Assembly (NCBI GenBank): GCA_910588435.1
Contig: CAJUPL010000016.1
Coordinates: 1 to 41,411 of the forward strand
Length of the DNA stretch: 41,411 nucleotides
DNA from: an uncultured Eggerthellaceae bacterium
GTDB taxonomy: Bacteria; Actinomycetota; Coriobacteriia; Coriobacteriales; Eggerthellaceae
Reading direction: 5' to 3'
Both the position numbers and the translations under genes were made by a program. Under the pieces are notes generated by a model, which saw only the letters and a program-made list of their open reading frames with translations, made no database searches and had not been told where the DNA came from. This document shows, one piece after another, positions 37,101 to 41,411 of this stretch (position 1 is its first letter; each line of letters begins with the position of its first letter).

Positions 37101-38655
37101 AAGCGTAAGTATTCGCGCCCGTCCCGCTCCAGGCAGGGATGTTCGCCATCAGATTAGCGGCCACCTCTTCGGCGTTATCGTGCATGTTGGTGTCGAAGTG
37201 GTCGCGTACGGGACGCGGTATGGTCACGTTCTTGCTGGCCGTCTTCGTCTTCATCCACGCCGTGAACCAGCCGTCGTATGTCTTGCTGCGGATGAAGCTA
37301 GCTATATCGTCTATCCCCTTTTGGGCAACGCTATCCATGAGCCACATGTTCGGCTGATAGAGCATGCCGGTGTCGTTCGCTATATATGAGGCCACAAGCC
37401 CCTTTGACTGCTGGTAGGTGACATCTTGCACCACGTGGCTTCCGTCGGCGAAGTACACGTAGTTGCGCACGATCTTTGGCGCCTCAGCTTCAAGAAGGCT
37501 CACCTTCATGCCGTCCGTCTCATGGATGGGCCAGAGCTCTGTGATGTTCTTGGTGGCGAAAGGGCTGTTGGCAGGTGCGGCGTTTCCCGAGGCCACGATG
37601 TCCTCAGCTGATGAGAACGGCGCCATCTTGTAGGCGTTCAGATACGCGGTGGTGCGAGCCTCGTCGTAGCCGTCCACTGTGGCGAACGACGCCAAGATGG
37701 TGCTGTCATTCACCGTGGGGGTCAAGCTGGGATAGCCCGTCTTGCCTCCAACGCTCACGTATCCGGCCGAAGGAGAGTTCTGCTTGAATCCCCATACCAG
37801 GTCAACGGTCTTCGCAGGGAGCCCTTCAGCGCTTGGGAGCTTCAAGGTGACCACATAGCGATATAGCGGGAAGTCGTATCTATCCCGGTCACCTTGGTAA
37901 TCCAGGAAGTAGCCTCCGACGATCTCAGCATAGAATGAAGGCGTGCGGTTGCATTCGACGAGCATATAGTTCGCGCCCATGTCAGGCGAACCGTCGCTAT
38001 TCACCCAGAAGGAATCCTGCACCACAGAACCACTGGTGCTCTTGTACAGCGTGACCTTCTTGATATCTTGCACAACAGGCGTCATGGAGTAATCAGGAGC
38101 ATCTGAAAGAGAGGCCGCTTGCAGGCTGTGCGTGGAGTAGAGCTGCGTTGATGCGGCATCGTCTGATACGCGGATGATCTCATCAAGGGGAAGAGACGGA
38201 TCGGTGCCCTCTGGGACCACCTCACCTGTGAGCTCTGCCTGCTCAGCCTCGTAAAGCTCTGACGGGTCTGGGGCATTTGACTGCTGGAGGCGCTCTTGGT
38301 CTGCCGCTGCTGCCGCTTGAGCAGCCTGGTCCTTCTCTTCCTCCTGCTGGATGTACTCACCGATGGCAGCTTGGCCCTCTTCGGTATCGTTTTCGCAAGA
38401 GATGGATATGGCGCCGCTCTCATCCACCATGCCACCTAGCGGGACATCAACATTGATGCGCTCAGGAGCAGCTGGTAGGTCATCTGAGAGGGACTCATCC
38501 TCAACAGTGGAGACTTGGTCAGATGAAGGGTCAGCGAATGCGAGGCCTATCTCTGAGAATGGAACAGCAGGCATGACCATTGCGATGGCGACGATGACGC
38601 AAAGGATGGCGCGACCACGCTTGCGCATCATCATCTCAGCCGCTTTCAGCACCAT
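31159..38655 (-). CDS. Giant cell-wall-anchored M26-like zinc metalloprotease
   Basis: The 2,498-residue secreted protein has a signal peptide (RKRGR, hydrophobic core 17-33, AFA-type cleavage near 41), a Gln/Ala/Glu-rich stretch (104-125), a protease region related to M26 IgA1/Zmp proteases (about 185-1165) with HEMAH (His853, Glu854, His857), LGGDRRAGTEDYTDGLL and probable third ligand Glu874, a repeat-rich beta-helix-like region (about 1175-1665; ELQAIAENPYGNYALANDID, VGGLVG), five InlB/Listeria-Bacteroides-type repeats (about 1871-2263; HTFMGWFKDPEC and similar), a Gly/Asp-rich spacer (2396-2461), the sorting signal LAQTGD (2464-2469), a membrane segment and RRKSQR. The start is the ATG after GGGGGTCAA; two earlier in-frame starts lie within the promoter. 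The middle of the gene has different codon use. The substrate is unknown. Confidence 0.9.
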   Translation of the reverse strand: MVLKAAEMMMRKRGRAILCVIVAIAMVMPAVPFSEIGLAFADPSSDQVSTVEDESLSDDLPAAPERINVDVPLGGMVDESGAISISCENDTEEGQAAIGEYIQQEEEKDQAAQAAAAADQERLQQSNAPDPSELYEAEQAELTGEVVPEGTDPSLPLDEIIRVSDDAASTQLYSTHSLQAASLSDAPDYSMTPVVQDIKKVTLYKSTSGSVVQDSFWVNSDGSPDMGANYMLVECNRTPSFYAEIVGGYFLDYQGDRDRYDFPLYRYVVTLKLPSAEGLPAKTVDLVWGFKQNSPSAGYVSVGGKTGYPSLTPTVNDSTILASFATVDGYDEARTTAYLNAYKMAPFSSAEDIVASGNAAPANSPFATKNITELWPIHETDGMKVSLLEAEAPKIVRNYVYFADGSHVVQDVTYQQSKGLVASYIANDTGMLYQPNMWLMDSVAQKGIDDIASFIRSKTYDGWFTAWMKTKTASKNVTIPRPVRDHFDTNMHDNAEEVAANLMANIPAWSGTGANTYAWSNIIDTAKADTPTDDWKNPQATEIKLFNLLFLYSYYETVMSFDVGGSEELGARKDADLFLATAFRGSVIAGGCSLINMTASVTSTVMLSLSYVQNLQENAFPAMLSRYTGTASPVTLVERIVTRTTDYGSMANWFADYMRTIAYFWEYEPPKVEGISDNNQLVWRGWDQAKRFPNQILYWLTLEPGCQYFASTSMMLFTGPVGLYYNSYEMTEDRQNAFKSKLTARFEPAARYAVNVASIVGISRVNAVCVESFDQLASTFDSGGRSYLEREGLWGKTVTQDAYHKKFTEGIAIYNGNSTGALAMTVNISLQNKRIFFFGKALNVSGWEYALSHEMAHALDNDVFLGGDRRAGTEDYTDGLLTQSYGAQNYIMNLSWEHAKSADVAANLTRERVMTKANLNDYYAKMYETLDVLDYAALQAFLRLDKDEQNAVATQLRFDGHNGNSALDTGATAVVLCNRQTVLAEYDGTTATMTTNASVFNDGSKKFETPEDVYDNQIVLKPGVTGKTTWLQANYVADSLAGVWWFPIHNNGNRADSRGFKLLMYQILGREGYDAWANFGRTGGGDLAKLKAITGCDSFKQWQMQAWDEIEAKKDQLGYVSFDALVDKFEAALKTDASKADRNLSQMSNLRWRMYYMMKRVTDDFRNGIYENQAPVTYIHNLAELQAIAENPYGNYALANDIDASGTGIELSGALIDGVFCGKLDGQGHKIFAENELLPYVFNNMKQAYIKDLTIAGGVVMRPSLAATNSEWENISYDVYSHKIYTVDDLLEIPEVSAQGINVFTLMNDLDFSDWSAQNAAAGDQKKLSVITEPIVGTAGQYKEFHSDGHTITGLHGVSLFDRVAFIDFHNVTFKDCDNLQNANSGDGVAIVAAQAHKGKFWNLKFENVKVQGKYRVAFVVGNDGLIKADTTNGGSEAGSQFSRIQVNRGTIGVGSNGCYAGFITGRASNSDFSDIYAHGTLTTNSPYVGGLVGAINKSSRFDRCISNVNIVRNNGNGNNIGVLFGDVESPNVNAMRISSCIGLGSPGTTQANASGRLTKVEALAGTMKNCYENASQAYGYTLSGVEGADVGWVRTGDAVACDNSGAAIEFAEDVPDLRNNKDFYTALGFDDSIWDFGVTMQHGFPVLAVLDRSFYEYDLDIAIDYLNESVTFKGTDIKDFYTILKGLPVYNLNPNNTFYEQGAWVEISGNQPVLYFTSCMNTDGYVPVGEIIDDERFVTDEVREKGYRSITLSRDKSKSGKYASYSKTIQLPARIENPHARNISGVRANSKGIGSIRVTATDASGALPALEYRLKAEEGAEEAAWMPLTEAVTKVSPGTYEVRTPSTAHAFASLSSDVVVNEFDPNAVIFPLTFQVDGGVWADGFDVPTEYNNEEALLIPGAEAISREGHTFMGWFKDPECTEGPITEIPAGSIEPVTLYACWRVNTYPVTLNLGGGELAEGQEDVTQHEYGTQIELPEVQRAGYSFEGWYDNRAMTGSPVTHIQATDVGERHYWAKWEPKTYRVSFDLGHDGNGDAAPEIDLSAYEEHTTGTTLRLPDGDVMVWEDHTFAGWFMDEELTDGPITDIAAEGFEDVQLFAKWVGDACIISYHVDGGTLSPDVKTIYEVGVDGFQTGDEVILPSADDVQKRGYAFAGWYLDEACTDGPYASVGLDVKYLDLYADWDAVEYSISFALGLGEWTEGFEPPSSYTVDSRDTQLPSADDVVHESASLVGWRDASSGLMVRVINSGSIGDRSFIAIWDDESLDPDPGPDDGTSLIIEEVSLNGFGHAELSWLDDDYAQMRVLRSKMPTSEADFNIRTPEGVYVKSITKRGRSMLFWLTDLVGLTESQTEESDIWDVVLRRDIPIPAERTLTLEVIPIDEDPIEPPAPKPPVTDGDGGDDGDGGNAGGDDGNIGGDGGSDGVGAGDEGDGNGGDNGGGTQGGSGSGGSGGGASGRGSGQELAQTGDPLFGWLASLGCLIVIAFALSAFARRKSQR

Positions 38656-38692
38656 TTGACCCCCAGTAGCAGCAGTTAGCCTATCGTCTGCC

Positions 38693-38722
38693 ATTATACC
38701 GGGCAAAGTAACGGTTCATCAA
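38693..38722 (-). promoter_or_regulatory. Promoter of the giant surface-protease gene
   Basis: On the minus strand TTGATG (38,717-38,722) is followed after 18 bases by a consensus TATAAT (38,693-38,698). The predicted start is near 38,686, about 30 bases before the ATG at 38,655. It shows that this gene is transcribed separately from amtB-glnK. Confidence 0.7.
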
Positions 38723-38771
38723 CGATGCATCTCTGGTTCTCAGGCGCCGTTCCCTAGAGCTGAGAGCAGGC

Positions 38772-39110
38772 TCAGATAGCGGCTTCTCCCCTCTCGCCTG
38801 TGCGGATGCGGATGACCTCCTCCACAGGGCTCACGAAGATCTTGCCATCTCCCACTTCCCCTGTGCGCGCTGCATCCATGATGGCATCCACCACCATGTC
38901 AACTTCCCCGTCATCCACCACAGCCTCTATCCTCACTTTCGGCACCATGTTCAGCAGCACTTCGGTCCCGCGATAATGCTCCTTCCAGCCATGCTGATTG
39001 CCGCAGCCCATCACCTGGCTGATGGTCATCCCCTTCACGCTCTTCGCGAACAGAGCCTCTTTCACTTGCTCCATCTTCTCAGGACGCATGATGGCTATCA
39101 CTCTCTTCAT
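38772..39110 (-). CDS. glnK: PII nitrogen regulatory protein, GlnK type
   Basis: PII trimers sense ATP/ADP and 2-oxoglutarate and, when encoded with amtB, plug the ammonium channel. The 112-residue protein aligns along its whole length with E. coli GlnB: MKRVIAIMRPEKMEQVKEAL, HYRGTE (Tyr46), GDGKIFV and VIRIRTGE. Position 51, the tyrosine uridylylated in E. coli, is valine (TEVLLNMVPK). The ATG at 39,110 has GGAAGGGG 9 bases upstream; a 30-codon upstream extension of the frame is not family-like. It lies 16 bases after amtB and is surely co-transcribed with it. Confidence 0.94.
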   Translation of the reverse strand: MKRVIAIMRPEKMEQVKEALFAKSVKGMTISQVMGCGNQHGWKEHYRGTEVLLNMVPKVRIEAVVDDGEVDMVVDAIMDAARTGEVGDGKIFVSPVEEVIRIRTGERGEAAI

Positions 39111-39126
39111 CTCTACGAGCCCCTTC

Positions 39127-40395
39127 CTAGTCAAGCCCAACGTATGCGGGATAAGCTGACTCTCCATGCTCCGCAACATCAAGGCCCAAAGCCTCAGCAT
39201 CAGCGCTCACGCGCAAGCTTCCCTTGAAGCACGCCTTCACTGCAAAGCCTATGACGATATCTGCTATGCAAACGAAGGCCACAGTCACCACTATCCCTAG
39301 GGCTTGCTGCCCCAAGAGCGTGAGGTCTCCCGTGTACAATAGTCCACCAAAGCTCGTCCACGAGAGTTCCGGCACGCAGAAGATGCCAGTCAGAAGGCCC
39401 CCGAACACGCCTCCTACGCAATGGCATCCGAAAGCATCTAGGGCATCATCGTAGCCGATGGCCTTCTTCATGTGAGAGATGGCGAAGTAGCAGACTGGAG
39501 GTGCCAGAAGCCCCATGACCACAGCAGCCCAAGGCTCTACGAAGCCTGCAGCAGGCGTGATGACCACAAGGCCAGCCACCAATCCCGTGCAACCTCCGAT
39601 GAGCGTGGGCTTCTTCACAAGCAAACGCTCGGTCAGCATCCATGAGATGACTCCAGCACCAGATGCGCAAACGGTGTTCACCAGAGCAAGGGCTGCAACG
39701 CCATCTGGCGCAAAGGCGCTCCCAGCATTGAAGCCGAACCATCCGAACCAGAGGAGAGACGCCCCTAAAGCCACGAATGGGACATTGTGAGGCCGATAGC
39801 TCATCGCACCGAAGCCATGCCGCTTGCCGCACATGATGCATAGGATGAGAGCGGTCAGGCCTGAGGAGATGTGAACGACGTCTCCACCTGCGAAGTCCAG
39901 TGCTCCGATCATCCCTCCGATGAGCGAGTCCTCCCCGCCCCAGACCATGTGAGCCAGCAGCGGATAGACCGCAAGCGTCCAGAGCGTGAGGAATGCGGCA
40001 ACGGCTCCGAACCTCATCCTTCCAGCAACGCCTCCAGTGATGATGGCGGTGGTTATCATGCAGAACGCCATCTGGAATGCCATGTCAACTAGCGATGGAT
40101 ATGATGCATCTCCTGGTGCATCTGCCTCTATCAGCATGTCTGAGACGCTTCCGAGCAGCATCAGCTGATCCAGGCCACCAATGATCGGATTCGCTGCATC
40201 TCCTCCATAGGCCAAAGACCAGCCTATCGTCGTCCACGTGAGAGCCGCGATGCCGATGCTCACGAACACCATCATCATCGTGTTGCCTACGTTCTTGCGC
40301 CTTGACAGGCCACCATAGAAGAATGCGAGCCCTGGCGTCATCAACAATACCAGCATGGTGCTGACCATCATGAACGCCGATGTGCCTCCGTCCAT
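39127..40395 (-). CDS. amtB: Ammonium transporter AmtB
   Basis: AmtB is a trimeric membrane channel for ammonium. The 422-residue protein has about eleven hydrophobic segments and the twin pore histidines His175 (GGDVVHISSG) and His325 (FGCHCVGGVFGG), plus Phe107 at the gate (AFQMAFCMIT). The usual AER after that segment reads AGR. I place the start at ATG 40,393-40,395 with AAGGGG 6 bases upstream; a TTG 21 bases earlier is less likely. No cleavable signal peptide is apparent. A 10-bp inverted repeat sits 23 bases upstream of the start. Confidence 0.95.
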   Translation of the reverse strand: MDGGTSAFMMVSTMLVLLMTPGLAFFYGGLSRRKNVGNTMMMVFVSIGIAALTWTTIGWSLAYGGDAANPIIGGLDQLMLLGSVSDMLIEADAPGDASYPSLVDMAFQMAFCMITTAIITGGVAGRMRFGAVAAFLTLWTLAVYPLLAHMVWGGEDSLIGGMIGALDFAGGDVVHISSGLTALILCIMCGKRHGFGAMSYRPHNVPFVALGASLLWFGWFGFNAGSAFAPDGVAALALVNTVCASGAGVISWMLTERLLVKKPTLIGGCTGLVAGLVVITPAAGFVEPWAAVVMGLLAPPVCYFAISHMKKAIGYDDALDAFGCHCVGGVFGGLLTGIFCVPELSWTSFGGLLYTGDLTLLGQQALGIVVTVAFVCIADIVIGFAVKACFKGSLRVSADAEALGLDVAEHGESAYPAYVGLD

Positions 40396-40418
40396 GTTCC
40401 ACCCCTTCCACCTCAAGC

Positions 40419-40457
40419 GTTCATCTTCCGCATCCGATATTCGCAGAGAAGATGAAC
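40419..40457 (-). promoter_or_regulatory. Inverted repeat in the amtB leader
   Basis: Perfect 10-base arms GTTCATCTTC (40,419-40,428) and GAAGATGAAC (40,448-40,457) flank 19 bases, 23 bases upstream of the amtB start codon. It could be an operator for a nitrogen regulator or a leader hairpin. It does not match a GlnR or AmtR consensus that I can recognise. Confidence 0.5.
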
Positions 40458-40549
40458 CTGACCGGGGCCATCAAGCAGAGTTAACACAAGCAAAAGAAGG
40501 GCTTTACACACCTGAAACAGTCATTCCTTCTACCTTTCAAGAGAAACAG

Positions 40550-40605
40550 CCCGAAATGCCCTCCCAGAGATGCCCTCTCTCAAGAGTGGGCGTCGGCATT
40601 GCTTG
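40550..40605 (+). repeat. Partial third copy of the hairpin module
   Basis: CCCGAAATGCCC at 40,550-40,561 recurs exactly at 40,612-40,623. In both places it is followed by GTGGGCG and then GCATTGC (40,586-40,602 and 40,633-40,648). The first copy has lost the perfect hairpin but keeps this order, so it looks like a degenerate direct copy of the left end of the module. Confidence 0.5.
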
Positions 40606-40620
40606 TCTCAACCCGAAATG

Positions 40621-40835
40621 CCCCCTTCCCTGTGGGCGCTTGCATTGCAAGCGCAGCTGTGCGCTAGCACAGCGAAATGAGGGTGATAAGCCCGAAGCAC
40701 CCGGATAGGTGTTCTGCGCCAGGCAAGGTTGCCTGACCAGTTGGTTCGTTCCGGGTGTTCTTGCCCTGTCGGGCAAGTTACGCATTGCTCATCGCAATGC
40801 TGCGCTTCCAATGGAAGCGCCCACAATTGGGGGGG
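40621..40835. repeat. Quasi-palindrome of two covarying hairpin modules
   Basis: The left half read on + and the right half read on - are diverged copies of one ~100-base module, symmetric about 40,728 to within one base. Shared order: five C, TGTGGGCGCTT, hairpin 1 (40,636-654 / 40,802-820), hairpin 2 (40,656-673 / 40,782-800), a further pairing element, CACCCGG (40,698-704 / complement 40,751-757), then the shared central hairpin CAGGCAA/TTGCCTG (40,720-735). Hairpin 1 stems are GCGCTTGCA/TGCAAGCGC and GCGCTTCCA/TGGAAGCGC; hairpin 2 stems are GCTGTGC/GCACAGC and GCATTGC/GCAATGC. The differences are compensatory. Function unknown. Confidence 0.75.
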
Positions 40836-40959
40836 TAACTGCGGCTGCGATGCAGCCGCCTGCAAGCAAGCGGGTTGGAGCTATATTGCGCACGCCAGCA
40901 TTCTGGGTTGATGCGTTGCGGCACGCCATAAAAACGGTGCACCCCAAGGGCACTTCTTC

Positions 40960-40985
40960 GCCGTGCGTTCAGATCCTCGCACGGC
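40960..40985. repeat. Perfect 8-bp hairpin
   Basis: GCCGTGCG (40,960-40,967) and CGCACGGC (40,978-40,985) pair around a 10-base loop. It is one element of the hairpin-dense region; no T run on either side suggests it is not a terminator. Confidence 0.5.
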
Positions 40986-40992
40986 TCAGGGC

Positions 40993-41099
40993 GACGTAGC
41001 CCTACGTCAACCAGAAACACCTACCTTGCTGATGACGGATCTGACCAGAGGCTGAGTCTTAGGTGGACGTAGGGCAAGGCACCGCACCTGTGCCTTGCC
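40993..41099. other. Overlapping, mutually exclusive pairings
   Basis: A local hairpin GACGTAG/CTACGTC (40,993-41,008) competes with a long-range pairing of GCCCTACGTC (40,999-41,008) with GACGTAGGGC (41,066-41,075), which is extended by CACCT (41,018-41,022) with AGGTG (41,061-41,065). The right arm also overlaps the 10-bp hairpin GGCAAGGCAC/GTGCCTTGCC (41,073-41,099). Such alternatives are what a regulatory RNA switch would look like, but they could also be chance within a hairpin-rich sequence. Confidence 0.5.
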
Positions 41100-41167
41100 G
41101 CCCATTGGCAAGCGGAATCTCTAACGTGCGAATGGGTCTGCAACTCTATCCTATATATGAGCAAAAG

Positions 41168-41204
41168 GGTCAATGACATTAAGCACGGGGAAATGTCATT
41201 GACC
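41168..41204 (-). terminator. 13-bp hairpin followed by a short T run
   Basis: GGTCAATGACATT (41,168-41,180) pairs perfectly with the complement at 41,192-41,204 around an 11-base loop. On the minus strand it is followed by CTTTTGC, which would make it a weak terminator for a transcript coming from the right. A TTGACC inside it could equally serve as a -35 for minus-strand transcription into the hairpin region. Confidence 0.45.
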
Positions 41205-41227
41205 TGAGAGATCATAATTAGGAATTG

Positions 41228-41245
41228 GGCGCGCGTGAGCGCGCC
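41228..41245. repeat. GC-rich tetraloop hairpin
   Basis: GGCGCGC and GCGCGCC pair around GTGA on the + strand, a GNRA-type loop that is common in structured RNA and would be UCAC on the other strand. This mildly favours the + strand as the transcribed one for this hairpin. Confidence 0.5.
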
Positions 41246-41254
41246 AAGGCCGCT

Positions 41255-41283
41255 ACTTCTATTCATGGAACATGAATAGAAGT
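41255..41283. repeat. Perfect 13-bp hairpin with 3-base loop
   Basis: ACTTCTATTCATG (41,255-41,267) and its complement (41,271-41,283) are separated only by GAA. The AT-rich stem differs from its GC-rich neighbours. GGCC occurs just outside on both sides (41,248-41,251 and 41,288-41,291). Confidence 0.55.
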
Positions 41284-41293
41284 TAAAGGCCGT

Positions 41294-41322
41294 TATAAAA
41301 AGAGCGGGCACATCGTGCCCGC
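41294..41322 (-). terminator. Rho-independent terminator of an off-window minus-strand gene
   Basis: GCGGGCAC (41,304-41,311) and GTGCCCGC (41,315-41,322) pair around 3 bases; on the minus strand the stem is followed by TCTTTTTAT. This is a classic intrinsic terminator and means a transcript enters the window from the right edge and ends here. Confidence 0.8.
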
Positions 41323-41341
41323 GACACCGGACCGAGCGGAG

Positions 41342-41395
41342 CGAGGCTGAAGATTCGGTAGGTTTGGCAGGTGACGGCCTTTAGGTTCAGCCTTG
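41342..41395. other. Long-range stem at the window edge
   Basis: CGAGGCTGAA (41,342-41,351) pairs with TTCAGCCTTG (41,386-41,395) with one G-T wobble across a 34-base loop. It would be the 3' part of whatever minus-strand RNA ends at the terminator at 41,294. No frame here looks like the end of a recognisable protein, so a non-coding RNA or 3' leader of a gene outside the window is possible. Confidence 0.4.
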
Positions 41396-41411
41396 AGCCG
41401 CCGAGTTTTCG

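Larger units (their letters stand above)
40396..41411. other. Gene-free, hairpin-dense region
   Basis: I see no credible coding gene in this kilobase: every open frame runs through perfect hairpins, lacks a ribosome-binding site and resembles nothing known. It holds about 15 perfect inverted repeats with 7-13 bp arms and mostly short loops, nearly all different in sequence. Their spans are 40,419-457; 40,636-654; 40,656-673; 40,720-735; 40,760-777; 40,782-800; 40,802-820; 40,841-859; 40,960-985; 40,993-41,008; 41,073-099; 41,168-204; 41,228-245; 41,255-283; 41,304-322. The promoter of amtB must lie at its left end but is not clear. Confidence 0.8.

Noticed and set aside
39111..39200. N-terminal extension of the PII protein by 30 residues
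   Set aside because: The extension overlaps the end of amtB, has no family similarity, and the ATG at 39,110 has a good ribosome-binding site and matches the family start.
40537..40865. Short frames on both strands across the quasi-palindrome
   Set aside because: They are open only because the region is short and GC-rich; stems vary in a compensatory way that ignores codon position.
40600..40870. CRISPR array
   Set aside because: The hairpins differ in sequence, the spacing is irregular, and no repeat of constant length recurs; no cas genes are near.
41021..41311. Minus-strand frame of 96 codons near the right edge
   Set aside because: It begins next to an intrinsic terminator and runs through three long perfect hairpins; the translation resembles no protein.
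40540..41411. Ribosomal RNA, tmRNA, RNase P RNA or a named large RNA (GOLLD, ROOL, OLE)
   Set aside because: No conserved core of these RNAs was recognised by eye. A covariance-model search would be decisive; I do not claim any of these names.

Overview
The window looks like chromosomal core DNA of a mid-GC Gram-positive actinobacterium, most probably class Coriobacteriia (Eggerthellaceae-like). The grounds are a uvrC-rapZ-yvcK-whiA run with an Arg-type RapZ P-loop (established in Actinobacteria), a clustered gap-pgk-tpiA-gpmI-secG set, an scpA-scpB-rluB-tyrA-aroA-cmk-plsC-ispH-der run, amtB followed by a PII gene, and a surface protein ending in a sortase signal of the LAxTG type. No species can be named from sequence alone.

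Layout. Bases 1-10,251 are a minus-strand block: uvrC, rapZ, yvcK, whiA, then the glycolytic genes gap, pgk, tpiA and gpmI, then secG and a tRNA-Leu(GAG) with its own promoter and terminator. Bases 10,252-14,920 are a local reversal: a small acidic protein of unknown function (+), a patatin-like lipase (-), and a DEAD-box helicase plus ATP-type PEP carboxykinase (+). Bases 14,953-31,078 are a tightly packed minus-strand cluster of 16 genes, many overlapping or nearly touching. It runs from an ABC-F ATPase through a site-2-type protease, ScpA/ScpB, RluB, TyrA, AroA, Cmk, PlsC, IspH, a PDZ/radical-SAM protein, Der, PlsY and GpsA to AckA and a LOG-family hydrolase. Bases 31,159-38,655 encode one giant (about 2,500 residue) cell-wall-anchored zinc protease related to the M26 (IgA1 protease/Zmp) family, with its own promoter. 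Bases 38,772-40,395 carry amtB-glnK.

The last kilobase (40,396-41,411) has no credible gene. It is packed with perfect hairpins of different sequence. At its centre is a ~215 bp quasi-palindrome (40,621-40,835) built of two diverged inverted copies of a ~100-nt module. Their stems differ by compensatory base changes, which is the signature of conserved RNA or single-stranded DNA structure. A third, partial copy lies beside it. This is the best candidate in the window for something undescribed, either a large structured RNA or a hairpin-based mobile element.

How the genes work together. The window supplies lower glycolysis and gluconeogenesis (GapA to GpmI, PckA), acetate/ATP production (AckA), phosphatidic acid synthesis (GpsA, PlsY, PlsC), the end of the shikimate and tyrosine routes (AroA, TyrA), isoprenoid precursor supply (IspH), chromosome organisation (ScpAB), ribosome and RNA maturation (Der, RluB, DEAD-box, ABC-F), excision repair (UvrC), ammonium uptake with its PII regulator, and one large extracellular enzyme that probably acts on host or community proteins.
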